From: a virus
Strand: one strand, 5' to 3'
IMG/VR virus record: IMGVR_UViG_3300042691_040495
Coordinates: 32,682-96,681 of that record
DNA: 64,000 nt
Positions 7,121 to 15,926 of this stretch are shown in pieces. The number at the start of each line of letters is the position of its first letter. Position 1 is the first letter of the stretch. The notes beneath the pieces are model-generated. The model did no database searches. It saw only the letters and a list, made by a program, of their open reading frames with translations, and was not told the DNA's origin. Position numbers and translations under genes: made by a program.

Positions 7121-9859
7121 ATAGTCTTATATTTATATTATACAGATTTATGGCCAGAGTTTAAACACTTATTAAGTCGTTTAGATCTGAACTATACTTT
7201 GTATTTAGGATTATGTAAAGATAATGATAATTCCGAAATCTTAAATGATCTTAACTCTTTAAAATGCCAAACTAAAATTAGTTATCATGAAAATTATGGA
7301 GCAGATATAGCTCCTTTTCTATCTCAACTTCATGATATAAAAGAACCTCTTTTCATTAAAATCCATGGTAAAAAAACAAACATAGGGACTCATAACCATG
7401 TGAATTGGAGATCCATTTTATTAAATGATTTGATTGGAGGATCTGATATAGTAGAATCAAATATTTTAGCACTTGAAGATAAATCAGTCGGTATGATATC
7501 CCCAAGACCTCTTTTATGGTCCAACTTAGAGGGATCCAATTCTTCCAAGATACAGCATCTATGTTCGGAACTAAATATAGATTACAATTCAGTGAAAGAT
7601 GGATATTTTGTTGCTGGATCTATGTTTATGTCTAGAACAAAAATTTTTAAAAGTATTTTTACAAAAAATAAAATAATAAAAATATTAGAACTACTTAGTG
7701 CAGAAACCAATAAAGTACAAGATATAGTCAATGGAACATATTCGCATTCTCTTGAAAGAATTTTTGGCTATATTATTAAATTCAAAAATTTTACTATTAA
7801 TTTTTTTAATCATAATTATATTTTAATTAAAAATACCGATACACAAAAAATATTTCATGGAATAAAATTATATACTAATTTTATGTATTTGTTAGAAGAT
7901 ATGAATGTTTATGGAAAAATATTAACAGAAACAGATGATACTAAACTAATTCAATGGTATCACTTGAATAGTCCAATAGATCAATTATATCATTTATCAG
8001 AAGATAACTATTTTATTTCTAATGGTAGTAATTCTAGTCTTCTAGATGATTCTAAAATTAATTTTCGATTTGAAACCCCTAGTAGCATATCGATATCTAT
8101 TCTTTTATTTTATCCAGAAGAGTTGTCTTTAAAATCTATCAATAATATATGTTCTATGTTATTTAATAAATGTCATGAATTAAATATACTAAAAATAATA
8201 CTAAATATTAGAAATAATTCATTAAATTATAATTCAGAAATTATTAAAAATAATATTCTAAATTTACAAGAATACTATGGTAATTTAAATAAATTAGATA
8301 TACAAATTAATTATTTTGAAAATTTTAATTATGGATATGGCCGTGGTCACAATGAAAATTTTAACATAGACTCGGATGCTGAATACTTTTTTGTACTAAA
8401 TGACGATATATTTTTTCCTAATCTTGATTGGATGAATAGATGCTTTAAAGAGTTTCATGAACAACAGGATTTGGCAATTATCGGATCAGAACAGTCTCCT
8501 CAATTTTTAGATAATTTAGCCAATGGAATACTGAGGCCTATAATCGAAACGAATAATCCAGATTATTCTGAGGGATCGATACTTCTGATAAAATCGGATA
8601 TTTTTAAACAGATTAATGGATTTGATACTTCTTTAGAATATTGTTATTATGAAGACGTAGATTTGTGTCTTAGGGTTAAGCAGCTTGGGTATAAGATTAA
8701 AAACATAACTATTAAACATCAGCATTTTAGATCAAGTAGTTCATCCAAACTTCCGATTATAGCAAGAGAATCTATAAGTGAATTAAATAGAGCAAAATTT
8801 TTATCTAAATGGGGTGGATTTATACAAGGGAAAAAAGAAAATTTATATAATAACATATTAATAGATATAGATTTTGATGGATTTGGTGATATTGTTGACT
8901 GTTATTATCCTATTAAACAATTATTATTGAATAATATAAATAATAATATATATATGTATATTCCATCTAATTTATTACATTTATATTTTTCTTTAATCTT
9001 TTTTCATCCAAATATAACATTTATAAAAAAAGAAGAAATTAATAATATAAATTATGATAGTATATATTCAACAAAAAATTTAAACCTATCTCCACCATAT
9101 CATACTATGGATATTATTGCTTCTCAATTTGGAGTGGTTGACTTTGACACTGATCCAACAGCCGTATGCTCTTATTATAAAAATAAATTAAAAAATTCAA
9201 CAATAATAAAACCAGATAAAAAATATATTGTTATCCATTTTGACTCTCAAAGAGAGGGTTTTGAGTCGAGGATGCCCAATCAAGAAATATTGATTTCTAT
9301 AACTCAAAAACTCAGTGAACACTATAAATTTATTATTTTAGGTAAACATTTAAAGATACCAAATATTGAATTTGAAAATCATATATCAATTTTAAAAGAT
9401 AATAATATAATCTATGATTATAGAGATTCAGGATCAATAGAGGATATGTTTATGCTAATTTCGGGATGCTTTATGTTTTTAGGAGTTGACTCGGGGCCGA
9501 GTCATATAGCTCAATTATTAAATATTCCAAGCTATATTATATATGGTCCTATCAATCCTGCAACTAAAATATACAGATATTATAATTCTGGTTGTTATTA
9601 TAATTTAAATCACGAGTCTGGTTCTGGAACCTATCACAGATGCTTAAGACCATCGTATCATTATGATATGAGAAGAGATGAAAACTGCATAAAAGAAATA
9701 GATAGTTCTTTTTTGACGACAGATATTGAAAAATTTATATCAAATAATTTTGTCTTTAATTGGATACCTATTTTTGATTCTCTAAGAAGAAATCAGAGAG
9801 AATCGATACTACTACAAATGCATAACCCATTATATAAAAATAAAATTTTGTTAAATTAA
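7121..9859 (+). CDS. Three-domain glycosyltransferase (RgpF-like, GT2, GT9-like)
   Basis: About 912 residues. The N-terminal part resembles the rhamnan-synthesis RgpF family (YYTDLWPEFKHLLSRLD, then IKIHGKKT and a WRSILLNDLIGG motif). The middle is a GT2-like domain with LNDDIFFP (DxD-like) and YYEDVDLCLRVKQLGY. The C-terminal third is GT-B/heptosyltransferase-like (GVDSGPSHIAQLL, IYGPINP). The first canonical start in frame is TTG at 7199, but codons 7112-7198 clearly encode the conserved first strand KLAIVLYLYYTDLWPEF. No ATG, GTG or TTG exists between the upstream stop (7073-7075) and 7199. ATA at 7121 or 7088 are the near-cognate candidates, and 7121 is used here provisionally. Confidence 0.75.
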   Translation: MVLYLYYTDLWPEFKHLLSRLDLNYTLYLGLCKDNDNSEILNDLNSLKCQTKISYHENYGADIAPFLSQLHDIKEPLFIKIHGKKTNIGTHNHVNWRSILLNDLIGGSDIVESNILALEDKSVGMISPRPLLWSNLEGSNSSKIQHLCSELNIDYNSVKDGYFVAGSMFMSRTKIFKSIFTKNKIIKILELLSAETNKVQDIVNGTYSHSLERIFGYIIKFKNFTINFFNHNYILIKNTDTQKIFHGIKLYTNFMYLLEDMNVYGKILTETDDTKLIQWYHLNSPIDQLYHLSEDNYFISNGSNSSLLDDSKINFRFETPSSISISILLFYPEELSLKSINNICSMLFNKCHELNILKIILNIRNNSLNYNSEIIKNNILNLQEYYGNLNKLDIQINYFENFNYGYGRGHNENFNIDSDAEYFFVLNDDIFFPNLDWMNRCFKEFHEQQDLAIIGSEQSPQFLDNLANGILRPIIETNNPDYSEGSILLIKSDIFKQINGFDTSLEYCYYEDVDLCLRVKQLGYKIKNITIKHQHFRSSSSSKLPIIARESISELNRAKFLSKWGGFIQGKKENLYNNILIDIDFDGFGDIVDCYYPIKQLLLNNINNNIYMYIPSNLLHLYFSLIFFHPNITFIKKEEINNINYDSIYSTKNLNLSPPYHTMDIIASQFGVVDFDTDPTAVCSYYKNKLKNSTIIKPDKKYIVIHFDSQREGFESRMPNQEILISITQKLSEHYKFIILGKHLKIPNIEFENHISILKDNNIIYDYRDSGSIEDMFMLISGCFMFLGVDSGPSHIAQLLNIPSYIIYGPINPATKIYRYYNSGCYYNLNHESGSGTYHRCLRPSYHYDMRRDENCIKEIDSSFLTTDIEKFISNNFVFNWIPIFDSLRRNQRESILLQMHNPLYKNKILLN

Positions 9860-9860
9860 T

Positions 9861-10661
9861 ATGATTAAAAATAAAATACATATTATATCATTTATTAAAA
9901 ATGAAAAAGAATTTATAGAAACTTTTATACGATATCATATAAACATTGCTGATAAAATAACTATAATAGATAATGGATCTACGGATAATACATTAGATAT
10001 AATCAATAAATACTTAAATAATAATATCTCTTTGATTATAGATAATAGTAATTTTGATTATAAAGGCGAGATATGCACAAAACATATTAAAAAATCTGAT
10101 GCCGATATAATATTTCCATTAGACTCTGATGAATTTTTACTATATGATAACGGGTCAATAATCAAAGATGATACAAAACTTATCAGAGAATATATTCAAA
10201 ATATACCAATAAATGGATATAAATATAAAATTAATAAAATCTATAACAAAATAGAAAATACTAATAATTATTCCATTGATCAAACGTATAATTCTAATAA
10301 AATTGTTTTTCCTAGATCAGGATTTATTGAAACAGATTGTGGTTTCCATTTTGGTAAAGTCTTATTAGATAAAGATAATATAATTAATAAGATAAACATC
10401 TCGTACCTTCATTTGCATTATTTTTCAAAGAACAGATGGCTTAAAAGCAGTAATCAGAAACTAAAAGCCAGACTACAGGATAAATTCAACGACTTAGATA
10501 GTATTGTAGGTTTAGCCAGCAGCCAAAATAAATCTAATCATATAGCCAAAGAAATGATTTATTACCTTGGTACAAACAACTGGCACAGACTAAAACATGA
10601 TGTGTCCTTTGAAACTCCCTTCTTGACTTCTTTGTTCCAAAGTGATATGATACCTTCATGA
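9861..10661 (+). CDS. GT2-type glycosyltransferase
   Basis: A protein of 266 residues with a GT-A fold start (IHIISFIKNEKEFIETFIRY), IIDNGSTDNT for nucleotide-sugar binding and PLDSDEFL as the DxD-like metal site near residue 90. This matches the Glyco_tranf_2_4 group. The next strands end in HLHYFSKNRW, also common in the group. It begins one base after the stop of the three-domain enzyme and overlaps dCMP deaminase by 4 nt. It probably acts on the same glycan as its upstream neighbour; donor and acceptor cannot be read from sequence. Confidence 0.75.
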   Translation: MIKNKIHIISFIKNEKEFIETFIRYHINIADKITIIDNGSTDNTLDIINKYLNNNISLIIDNSNFDYKGEICTKHIKKSDADIIFPLDSDEFLLYDNGSIIKDDTKLIREYIQNIPINGYKYKINKIYNKIENTNNYSIDQTYNSNKIVFPRSGFIETDCGFHFGKVLLDKDNIINKINISYLHLHYFSKNRWLKSSNQKLKARLQDKFNDLDSIVGLASSQNKSNHIAKEMIYYLGTNNWHRLKHDVSFETPFLTSLFQSDMIPS

Positions 10662-11125
10662 GACCATCATGGACTGATTACTTTTTAGGATTGGCAAAAG
10701 TTGTTTCTCAACGAAGCCACGACGCTCAAACTCAGCACGGCTGTGTAATTACGGATAACCATAATAGAATATTGGGTGTTGGTTACAACGGCTTTGCTCG
10801 CGGTCTTGATGATACTAAATTACCAAATATTAGGCCAGAAAAATATCCGTGGATGATTCATGCAGAAAGAAATGCTTTGTCTAATTGTATTGTTAGGCCA
10901 GATAATGGAGTAGCATATGTTACTGGCCAATGCTGCAATGACTGCATAATGGCATTATGGCAAGAAGGCGTAACTAAAGTATTTATGGCCGATGATCACG
11001 GAACAAAATTGTTTGACAGTGAAGCAAAAAATAGATTTGATACTTTTGTAGATATGAGTGGTATAGAAATTTTTTATATTAAGCCAGATCTATCTTGGCT
11101 CAAAGGGTTGTGTGGTGTATTATGA
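10658..11125 (+). CDS. dCMP deaminase
   Basis: A protein of 155 residues of the cytidine/deoxycytidylate deaminase fold. It would convert dCMP to dUMP, feeding thymidylate synthesis. Zinc ligands are visible: His in MIHAERNALSNC with the catalytic Glu (near residues 67-69), and the cysteines of QCCNDCIMAL, where the usual PCxxC is changed to CCxxC. N-terminal QHGCVITDNHNRILGVGYNGF is the typical substrate-site region. It sits directly before the ribonucleotide reductase, consistent with a dNTP supply module. Confidence 0.85.
   Translation: MRPSWTDYFLGLAKVVSQRSHDAQTQHGCVITDNHNRILGVGYNGFARGLDDTKLPNIRPEKYPWMIHAERNALSNCIVRPDNGVAYVTGQCCNDCIMALWQEGVTKVFMADDHGTKLFDSEAKNRFDTFVDMSGIEIFYIKPDLSWLKGLCGVL
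11114..11122 (+). promoter_or_regulatory. GGTGTATTA motif at the end of the deaminase gene
   Basis: An exact GGTGTATTA overlaps the last codons of dCMP deaminase. It is too close to the small gene at 11122 to drive it as a leadered transcript, but it lies 138 nt before the ribonucleotide reductase start. Because it is inside coding sequence it may be a chance match. Confidence 0.25.
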
Positions 11126-11259
11126 ATGCATTAGTATATTATATATCATGTGGGATATATTTCTACAACAGGTGGTTTAATGGTAGCTCAGAAACTACAG
11201 ATCTTTCTTTTCAAGCCACTGTCTTAATAGGCATAATTGTAATTTTAAATAGGAGATAA
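11122..11259 (+). CDS. Small single-pass membrane protein
   Basis: A 45-codon frame starting with an ATG that overlaps the deaminase stop (ATGA) and ending one base before the reductase ATG. The product begins MNALVYYISCGIYFYNRWF, and a C-terminal hydrophobic stretch (TVLIGIIVIL) ends in NRR. It exactly fills the gap between two real genes, which is the main evidence. The reductase Shine-Dalgarno AGGAG lies in its last codons. Function unknown. Confidence 0.45.
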   Translation: MNALVYYISCGIYFYNRWFNGSSETTDLSFQATVLIGIIVILNRR

Positions 11260-11260
11260 T

Positions 11261-13450
11261 ATGTCGGCACTTCAAGAACTTCAGAATTATACATTTGTTA
11301 GTAAGTATGCTCGTTGGATAGAAGATAAAAATCGTAGAGAAACTTGGAAAGAAGCTGTTGATCGCGTAAAAAGTATGATGCATATCCAGTATCCGCATAT
11401 TAAAGAAGATATTGATTGGGCATATGATATGATGTATAAGAAGAAAGTTCTAGGTAGCCAAAGAGCGCTTCAATTTGGTGGAGAGCCTATTCTAAAAAGA
11501 CATGCAAAAATATACAATTGCACTAGTTCTTATTGTGATCGTTTACGATTTTTTCAAGAGTGTTTTTGGCTATTACTCTGCGGCAGCGGAACAGGATTTA
11601 GTGTCCAAAAGCACCATGTTGCTAAACTACCAACATTAGAACATGATATTCCTGATAATAATGAAGGTATAAAATATGTAATTGAAGATAGTATCGAAGG
11701 GTGGGCAGACGCTCTTGGTGTTCTTCTCAGTTCATACTTTAGTAAACCAATTGAAGAATTCAAGATGTACAAAAATACTTATGTAGTTTTTGATTATTCA
11801 AATATTAGACCAAAGGGATCCTCATTAGCTAGTGGAGTAGGTAAAGCTCCCGGATTTGAGCCACTACAAAATGGACTAGAAAAAATTAGAATTCTGCTGG
11901 ATCGTTGTATTTCTAATGGCCAGAAAAAACTACGACCAATTGATGCATATGATATTGTGATGCACAGTAGTGATGCTGTTTTAAGTGGCGGAGTTAGACG
12001 CAGTGCTAGTCTCGCCTTGTTCAGTCACGATGATGAGGAAATGGCAAAAGCAAAAACCGGTAACTGGTATATGGACAATCCTCAAAGAGCAAGAAGCAAT
12101 AATTCAGCACTTCTGCTCAAAAATGAAACGACATTTGAAGAATTCCAAGAATTGATGGAGAGCGTTAAAGAATTTGGAGAACCAGGATTTATTTGGAGTG
12201 ATTCAACGGAGATGACTTTTAATCCTTGTGTAGAAGTAGGAATGTGGCCAGTAGATGAAGAAACTGGTAAGAGCGGATGGCAAGGATGCAATCTATCAAC
12301 TATTAATTGTTCATCTATCGAAGATGAAGATGATTTTTATGAAAGATGCAAAGCCGCTGCTATTATTGGTACTCTACAAGCAGGATTTACTAAACTAGAC
12401 TATCTTGGAGAGACTAGCTGTCGAATCTTTGAAAGAGAAGCTCTATTAGGAGTCTCATTAACCGGAACAATGGAAAAACATGATTTGGTACTGTCAGAAA
12501 AAGTACTACGCAATGGTGCAAAAATTGCTGTAGAAACTAACAAAGAAATTTCTAAAAAAATAGGCATTAATCAGGCTGCCAGAGTAACGTGTTTAAAACC
12601 AGAGGGAACAAGTAGTAGTATGCTAGGAACCAGCTCTGGTATCCATCCTCATCATGCCAAAAGATATATTCGTCATGTGCAAGCTAATGTACTAGAAGCT
12701 CCGTATCAGCATTTCAAGAAAGTTAATCCTCAAGCATGTGTTAAATCCTCATGGTCGGCTAATAACACGGATGAGGTTATAAAATTTCCAATTGAGGTAC
12801 CAGATGGTGCAAAATTAAAAAATCAATTGCCCGCTTTAGAAATGTTATCAGTTGTTAAAGATACTCAGAAAAACTGGGTTCAAAGTGGTAAAAATAGATC
12901 TTTATGCACACAAGATTATCTTAGTCATAATGTAAGCAATACTGTAACTGTTAAACCAGATGAGTGGGATGCTGTAACAAAGTATATTTATGACAATAGA
13001 AAATATTTTGCCGGAATCAGCTTGATTCCTCAAAGCGGAGATAAGGACTATCCGCAGGCCCCATTCACAACAGTTTACACCAGTAGAGAAATTGTTAAAG
13101 AATACGGAGACGCTGCTCTATGGTGTTCAGGATTAATTGAATTAGGATTAAATGCTTTCAATAATAATTTATGGGCAGCATGTGATTATGTCAGTTTAAA
13201 TCAAGCTAAAGATAATGATAGTCAAGAAAAGTTATTATTTATTACAAAAATGAAAAATTTTGCTGGAAAATATTTTGATAGTGATATTAGACGTTTAACA
13301 TATTGCATGAAAGATGTTTATAATTGGAAAATCTATTGTGATCTTTACAACAGCTTTAAGAAAGTAGACTACACACAACTTTTAGAGAACGAAGACAATA
13401 CTGCGGGCATAGAAGAAATTAGTTGTGCTGGTGGAGCGTGTTTATTATAG
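11261..13450 (+). CDS. nrdJ: Adenosylcobalamin-dependent (class II) ribonucleotide reductase
   Basis: A protein of 729 residues, the usual size of monomeric class II ribonucleoside-triphosphate reductase, which makes dNTPs from NTPs using B12. Visible features are KVLGSQRALQFGG and NCTSSYC near residues 65-90 (first active-site Cys), GSGTGFSVQ, NPCVE near residue 321 (the thiyl-radical Cys and catalytic Glu), GCNLSTINC, PEGTSS, and a C-terminal CAGGACLL that supplies the redox cysteine pair. AGGAGATAAT upstream is a strong Shine-Dalgarno site. B12 dependence means no separate radical-generating subunit is needed, and none is seen nearby. Confidence 0.9.
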   Translation: MSALQELQNYTFVSKYARWIEDKNRRETWKEAVDRVKSMMHIQYPHIKEDIDWAYDMMYKKKVLGSQRALQFGGEPILKRHAKIYNCTSSYCDRLRFFQECFWLLLCGSGTGFSVQKHHVAKLPTLEHDIPDNNEGIKYVIEDSIEGWADALGVLLSSYFSKPIEEFKMYKNTYVVFDYSNIRPKGSSLASGVGKAPGFEPLQNGLEKIRILLDRCISNGQKKLRPIDAYDIVMHSSDAVLSGGVRRSASLALFSHDDEEMAKAKTGNWYMDNPQRARSNNSALLLKNETTFEEFQELMESVKEFGEPGFIWSDSTEMTFNPCVEVGMWPVDEETGKSGWQGCNLSTINCSSIEDEDDFYERCKAAAIIGTLQAGFTKLDYLGETSCRIFEREALLGVSLTGTMEKHDLVLSEKVLRNGAKIAVETNKEISKKIGINQAARVTCLKPEGTSSSMLGTSSGIHPHHAKRYIRHVQANVLEAPYQHFKKVNPQACVKSSWSANNTDEVIKFPIEVPDGAKLKNQLPALEMLSVVKDTQKNWVQSGKNRSLCTQDYLSHNVSNTVTVKPDEWDAVTKYIYDNRKYFAGISLIPQSGDKDYPQAPFTTVYTSREIVKEYGDAALWCSGLIELGLNAFNNNLWAACDYVSLNQAKDNDSQEKLLFITKMKNFAGKYFDSDIRRLTYCMKDVYNWKIYCDLYNSFKKVDYTQLLENEDNTAGIEEISCAGGACLL

Positions 13451-13477
13451 AACAATTTTTTAACTTATGCTTATAAA

Positions 13478-13486
13478 GGTGTATTA
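13478..13486 (+). promoter_or_regulatory. Possible phage promoter element GGTGTATTA
   Basis: GGTGTATTA followed by TTAATGTAG in the 81-nt gap between the reductase and phoH genes, 45 nt before the TTG start at 13532. It is the third exact intergenic copy of the motif on the plus strand. No terminator hairpin is visible before it. Confidence 0.45.
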
Positions 13487-13493
13487 TTAATGT

Positions 13494-13507
13494 AGTATTT
13501 TAATACT
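13494..13507. other. 14-bp perfect palindrome, possible operator
   Basis: AGTATTTTAATACT reads the same on both strands. It lies 8 nt downstream of the GGTGTATTA motif and 24 nt before the phoH start, a position where a dimeric regulator could control the putative promoter. At 14 bp in AT-rich DNA, chance occurrence is possible. Confidence 0.3.
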
Positions 13508-13531
13508 CCTTATATAAGAAAAGGGCACACA

Positions 13532-14263
13532 TTGAGAAAAACTAATAAAAACTCAAAAAAGAAAATTAAAGTTATTGATGCAACAAATAATTTGGAACCA
13601 AAAGGAGCCGCTTATAGAAATCGATTAAAACCAAGAACCGACAATCAAAAAGAATACATAAGGACGATTGCAGAAAATACTATTACATTTTGTCAAGGTT
13701 TAGCTGGTAGTGGTAAAACACACATTGCTATTGGAATGGCTCTTGAATATCTTTTAGATGAAAAAGTTAAAAAGATTATTATCACAAGACCAATATTAGA
13801 GGCGGGAGAAAAAATGGGATATCTCCCAGGTTCCGCAGAAGAGAAGTTACATCCTTATTTATTACCTATACTAGATGAAATCGGGCATTTTATAAGTTCG
13901 GCCCACTATGCTTCTCTTAGACTGAATAATAAGGTTGAGGTTGTGCCATTAGGACTTATGAGAGGTCGTAATTTTCATAACGCTTTTATTGTTGCGGATG
14001 AGTGTCAAAACGCTTCATATGAACAATTAAAAATGTTAATAACAAGAACCGGGCAGTCTAGTAAAATGGTCTTAACTGGTGATGTTGCTCAGTCTGACTT
14101 AAGCAGACACCTACAAGGTGGTTTTAGTGATATGATATCGGCCCTTAATGGAGTTGAAAGTATAGGATATTCTAAATTAGAAGCCTCAGATATTGTAAGA
14201 AATCCAATTATCTCTAAAATCTTATATAGACTTGATGATTATGAGCAGCAAAGCCGAAAATAG
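13532..14263 (+). CDS. phoH: PhoH-like ATPase
   Basis: A protein of 243 residues, a P-loop ATPase of the PhoH family, common in phages of several groups. Walker A is GLAGSGKT (about residues 55-62); RPILEAGEKMGYLPGSAEEKLHPY is diagnostic of PhoH; Walker B is AFIVADECQNAS (about 150), followed by the sensor region VLTGDVAQSDL. The start is TTG with AAAAGGG 6-7 nt upstream; the next Met lies inside the ATPase core, so TTG must be right. Family members are thought to act on RNA or in phosphate stress, and the role in phage is unsettled. It overlaps the HNH gene by about 23 nt. Confidence 0.85.
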   Translation: MRKTNKNSKKKIKVIDATNNLEPKGAAYRNRLKPRTDNQKEYIRTIAENTITFCQGLAGSGKTHIAIGMALEYLLDEKVKKIIITRPILEAGEKMGYLPGSAEEKLHPYLLPILDEIGHFISSAHYASLRLNNKVEVVPLGLMRGRNFHNAFIVADECQNASYEQLKMLITRTGQSSKMVLTGDVAQSDLSRHLQGGFSDMISALNGVESIGYSKLEASDIVRNPIISKILYRLDDYEQQSRK

Positions 14264-14831
14264 TAAATGTTTATTATTGAATGCAGACTATGCCCCTCTG
14301 AGGATAATATCTTGGCAGAGGGCTATAGTTTGGTCTATTAGATATGAAAACAATAATAATTATGGTATTGAAATATTATCATATTATGAGGATAAACATA
14401 TACAAGGTTCTGCTGGAAAACAATATCCAGTTCCAGCAGTAGCCAAAACCTTAAGATATTTTAATCTCTATAATAGAAAGATTAATTTTTCTAGACATAA
14501 TTTATTTATACGAGATAATCATACATGTCAATATTGCGGCATTCAACTATGTTCATCACAACTAACATATGATCATATAATTCCAAAATGCAGATTCAAT
14601 GAGAATAAAAAATTATCAACCAATTGGAATAATATAGTTACTGCATGTAGACCATGTAATCATAAAAAGGGGAATAGAACCCCTAAAGAAGCAGGAATGA
14701 AACTAATAAATTCGCCAATAGAACCTAATTACTCTTTAGAGTACTTGCCCTGGTTTCAAGAAATCTCTACTATAAGGGGTGGACCTTCGTATGAATTGTG
14801 GAAACCCTTTATAAATATACAATATGCATGA
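14241..14831 (+). CDS. HNH endonuclease
   Basis: A protein of 196 residues from the ATG at 14241; upstream ATG at 14235 and TTG at 14232 are alternatives. Residues about 93-140 are the HNH core: NHTCQYCG, TYDHIIPKCR, NNIVTACRPCNHKKGNRTP, giving two zinc-binding C-x2-C pairs and the catalytic His and Asn. The N-terminal part (LLLNADYAPLRIISWQRAIV) is the usual leader of this HNH subfamily, found in many bacteria and phages. Such free-standing enzymes can act in DNA packaging, host DNA breakdown or homing; the position beside phoH does not decide. Confidence 0.8.
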   Translation: MSSKAENSKCLLLNADYAPLRIISWQRAIVWSIRYENNNNYGIEILSYYEDKHIQGSAGKQYPVPAVAKTLRYFNLYNRKINFSRHNLFIRDNHTCQYCGIQLCSSQLTYDHIIPKCRFNENKKLSTNWNNIVTACRPCNHKKGNRTPKEAGMKLINSPIEPNYSLEYLPWFQEISTIRGGPSYELWKPFINIQYA

Positions 14832-15231
14832 CTTTATTTTTAACGCTAAACCCTCTGATATACTAGAGATGTTTTATTGTTTGAAAGGCAAAGAAGATTT
14901 TATTGACTCTGATGGAAATCCAAGAGTATCCGACAAGGATTCTGATAGCATAGCGGCTAAATGTATACAAAACAAAAAAGCTAAAAGTTTTCAAGCATCA
15001 TCAAATAACTATAGTTACTATATCAGAACAACACCAAATGCAACATTATTTAATCCAATAGAAAAATTATCTCCAATTAAAGATAAAAGACAATTTGATT
15101 TCATAGATTCTACTTGTAAAGATAAGTGGATGTTTGTTGAAGTTAGTAAAATAACATTTGATAAGTATATAAAATTTTTAGTCACAAAAAATATATCTTG
15201 GCTAAAGGAAGCTAATAGAGATTTAAAATAA
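14824..15231 (+). CDS. Hypothetical protein, paralogue of the gene at 15919
   Basis: A protein of 135 residues that aligns end to end with the product of 15919-16296. Shared positions include an N-terminal FIFN, YCLxGxExxID-x-(D/E)G-x-PR, a middle LFNP, and a C-terminal FLxTKNxSWLxxAxR. The SWL motif and the FNP motif look like fold-defining elements. It overlaps the HNH gene by 8 nt. I know no family for it. The duplication within 1.5 kb suggests two related roles, for example in the replication complex, but nothing shows function. Confidence 0.55.
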   Translation: MHDFIFNAKPSDILEMFYCLKGKEDFIDSDGNPRVSDKDSDSIAAKCIQNKKAKSFQASSNNYSYYIRTTPNATLFNPIEKLSPIKDKRQFDFIDSTCKDKWMFVEVSKITFDKYIKFLVTKNISWLKEANRDLK

Positions 15232-15232
15232 T

Positions 15233-15577
15233 ATGCCGACATATTCTTATGATTGTGAAGCATGCTCTTGTGAATTTGAATTATTCTTCTATATTAAAGA
15301 TTACCAAGAACATCCAAAATGCCCAAACTGCAAGTCTTTGAAAACATATAGATTATGTGCAAAAGATGCACTAACTCAAAATACATCAGTTAAAAAATCT
15401 GATAGCGAGCTTAAAACGCTAGGAGATTTGGCCAATAGAAACAGAGATAAGATGAGTGAAGATGAAAAAATAGCTCTTCATAATAAACACAACTCATATA
15501 AAGAAGATCCACCAGTTAATGAACTTCCTAAAGGAATGAAAAGACTTAAGAAACAATCAAAAATTAAATGGACATGA
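15233..15577 (+). CDS. FmdB-like zinc ribbon protein
   Basis: A protein of 114 residues. The N-terminus MPTYSYDCEACSCEFE followed by CPNCKS is the FmdB-type zinc ribbon (C-x2-C, then C-x2-C at about residues 8-38), starting at the typical MPxYxYxC. The C-terminal two thirds is charged and probably flexible, ending in a basic tail. FmdB-like ribbons occur in putative regulators; a DNA- or protein-binding accessory role is plausible. It begins one base after the upstream stop. Confidence 0.7.
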   Translation: MPTYSYDCEACSCEFELFFYIKDYQEHPKCPNCKSLKTYRLCAKDALTQNTSVKKSDSELKTLGDLANRNRDKMSEDEKIALHNKHNSYKEDPPVNELPKGMKRLKKQSKIKWT

Positions 15578-15578
15578 T

Positions 15579-15926
15579 ATGAAAGAAATAACACAAGAAG
15601 AAAAAGATAATATTCTGAATGCTCTAGATAACATTAAAAAACAATTGAGCGGCCATGATTTATCTGACTATATCTCAAAAGATAATGTTAAACTTATAGA
15701 ATGTAAACATGAAATAGTAATCAGTGTTATAGCAAGTGTTTTTGAAGAAAATGAAACTGGAGAAACAATAGGAGCTAAAGAGATAGCGAAGAAAAACTAT
15801 CATATACCAGTTCCATCCAATAAAAACTATCAGGAATATTTAAGTGGATTTTTTAATTTTCTAGAAAACTGTATGACATCGTCTGCACAAAATATGGAAA
15901 CAGAAGGAGAGACTGATAATGGATAA
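15579..15926 (+). CDS. Hypothetical protein
   Basis: A protein of 115 residues, acidic, without membrane segments. The N-terminal 25 residues form a charged helix; the centre (EIVISVIASVFEENETGE) suggests a beta strand pair. It overlaps the next gene by 8 nt and starts one base after the FmdB-like gene, so it is part of the same operon. Not recognised. Confidence 0.5.
   Translation: MKEITQEEKDNILNALDNIKKQLSGHDLSDYISKDNVKLIECKHEIVISVIASVFEENETGETIGAKEIAKKNYHIPVPSNKNYQEYLSGFFNFLENCMTSSAQNMETEGETDNG

Noticed and set aside
11126-11260. tRNA or other structured RNA between dCMP deaminase and the reductase
   Set aside because: No cloverleaf or T-loop sequence; a 45-codon frame fills the gap exactly. 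I found no tRNA in any other gap.
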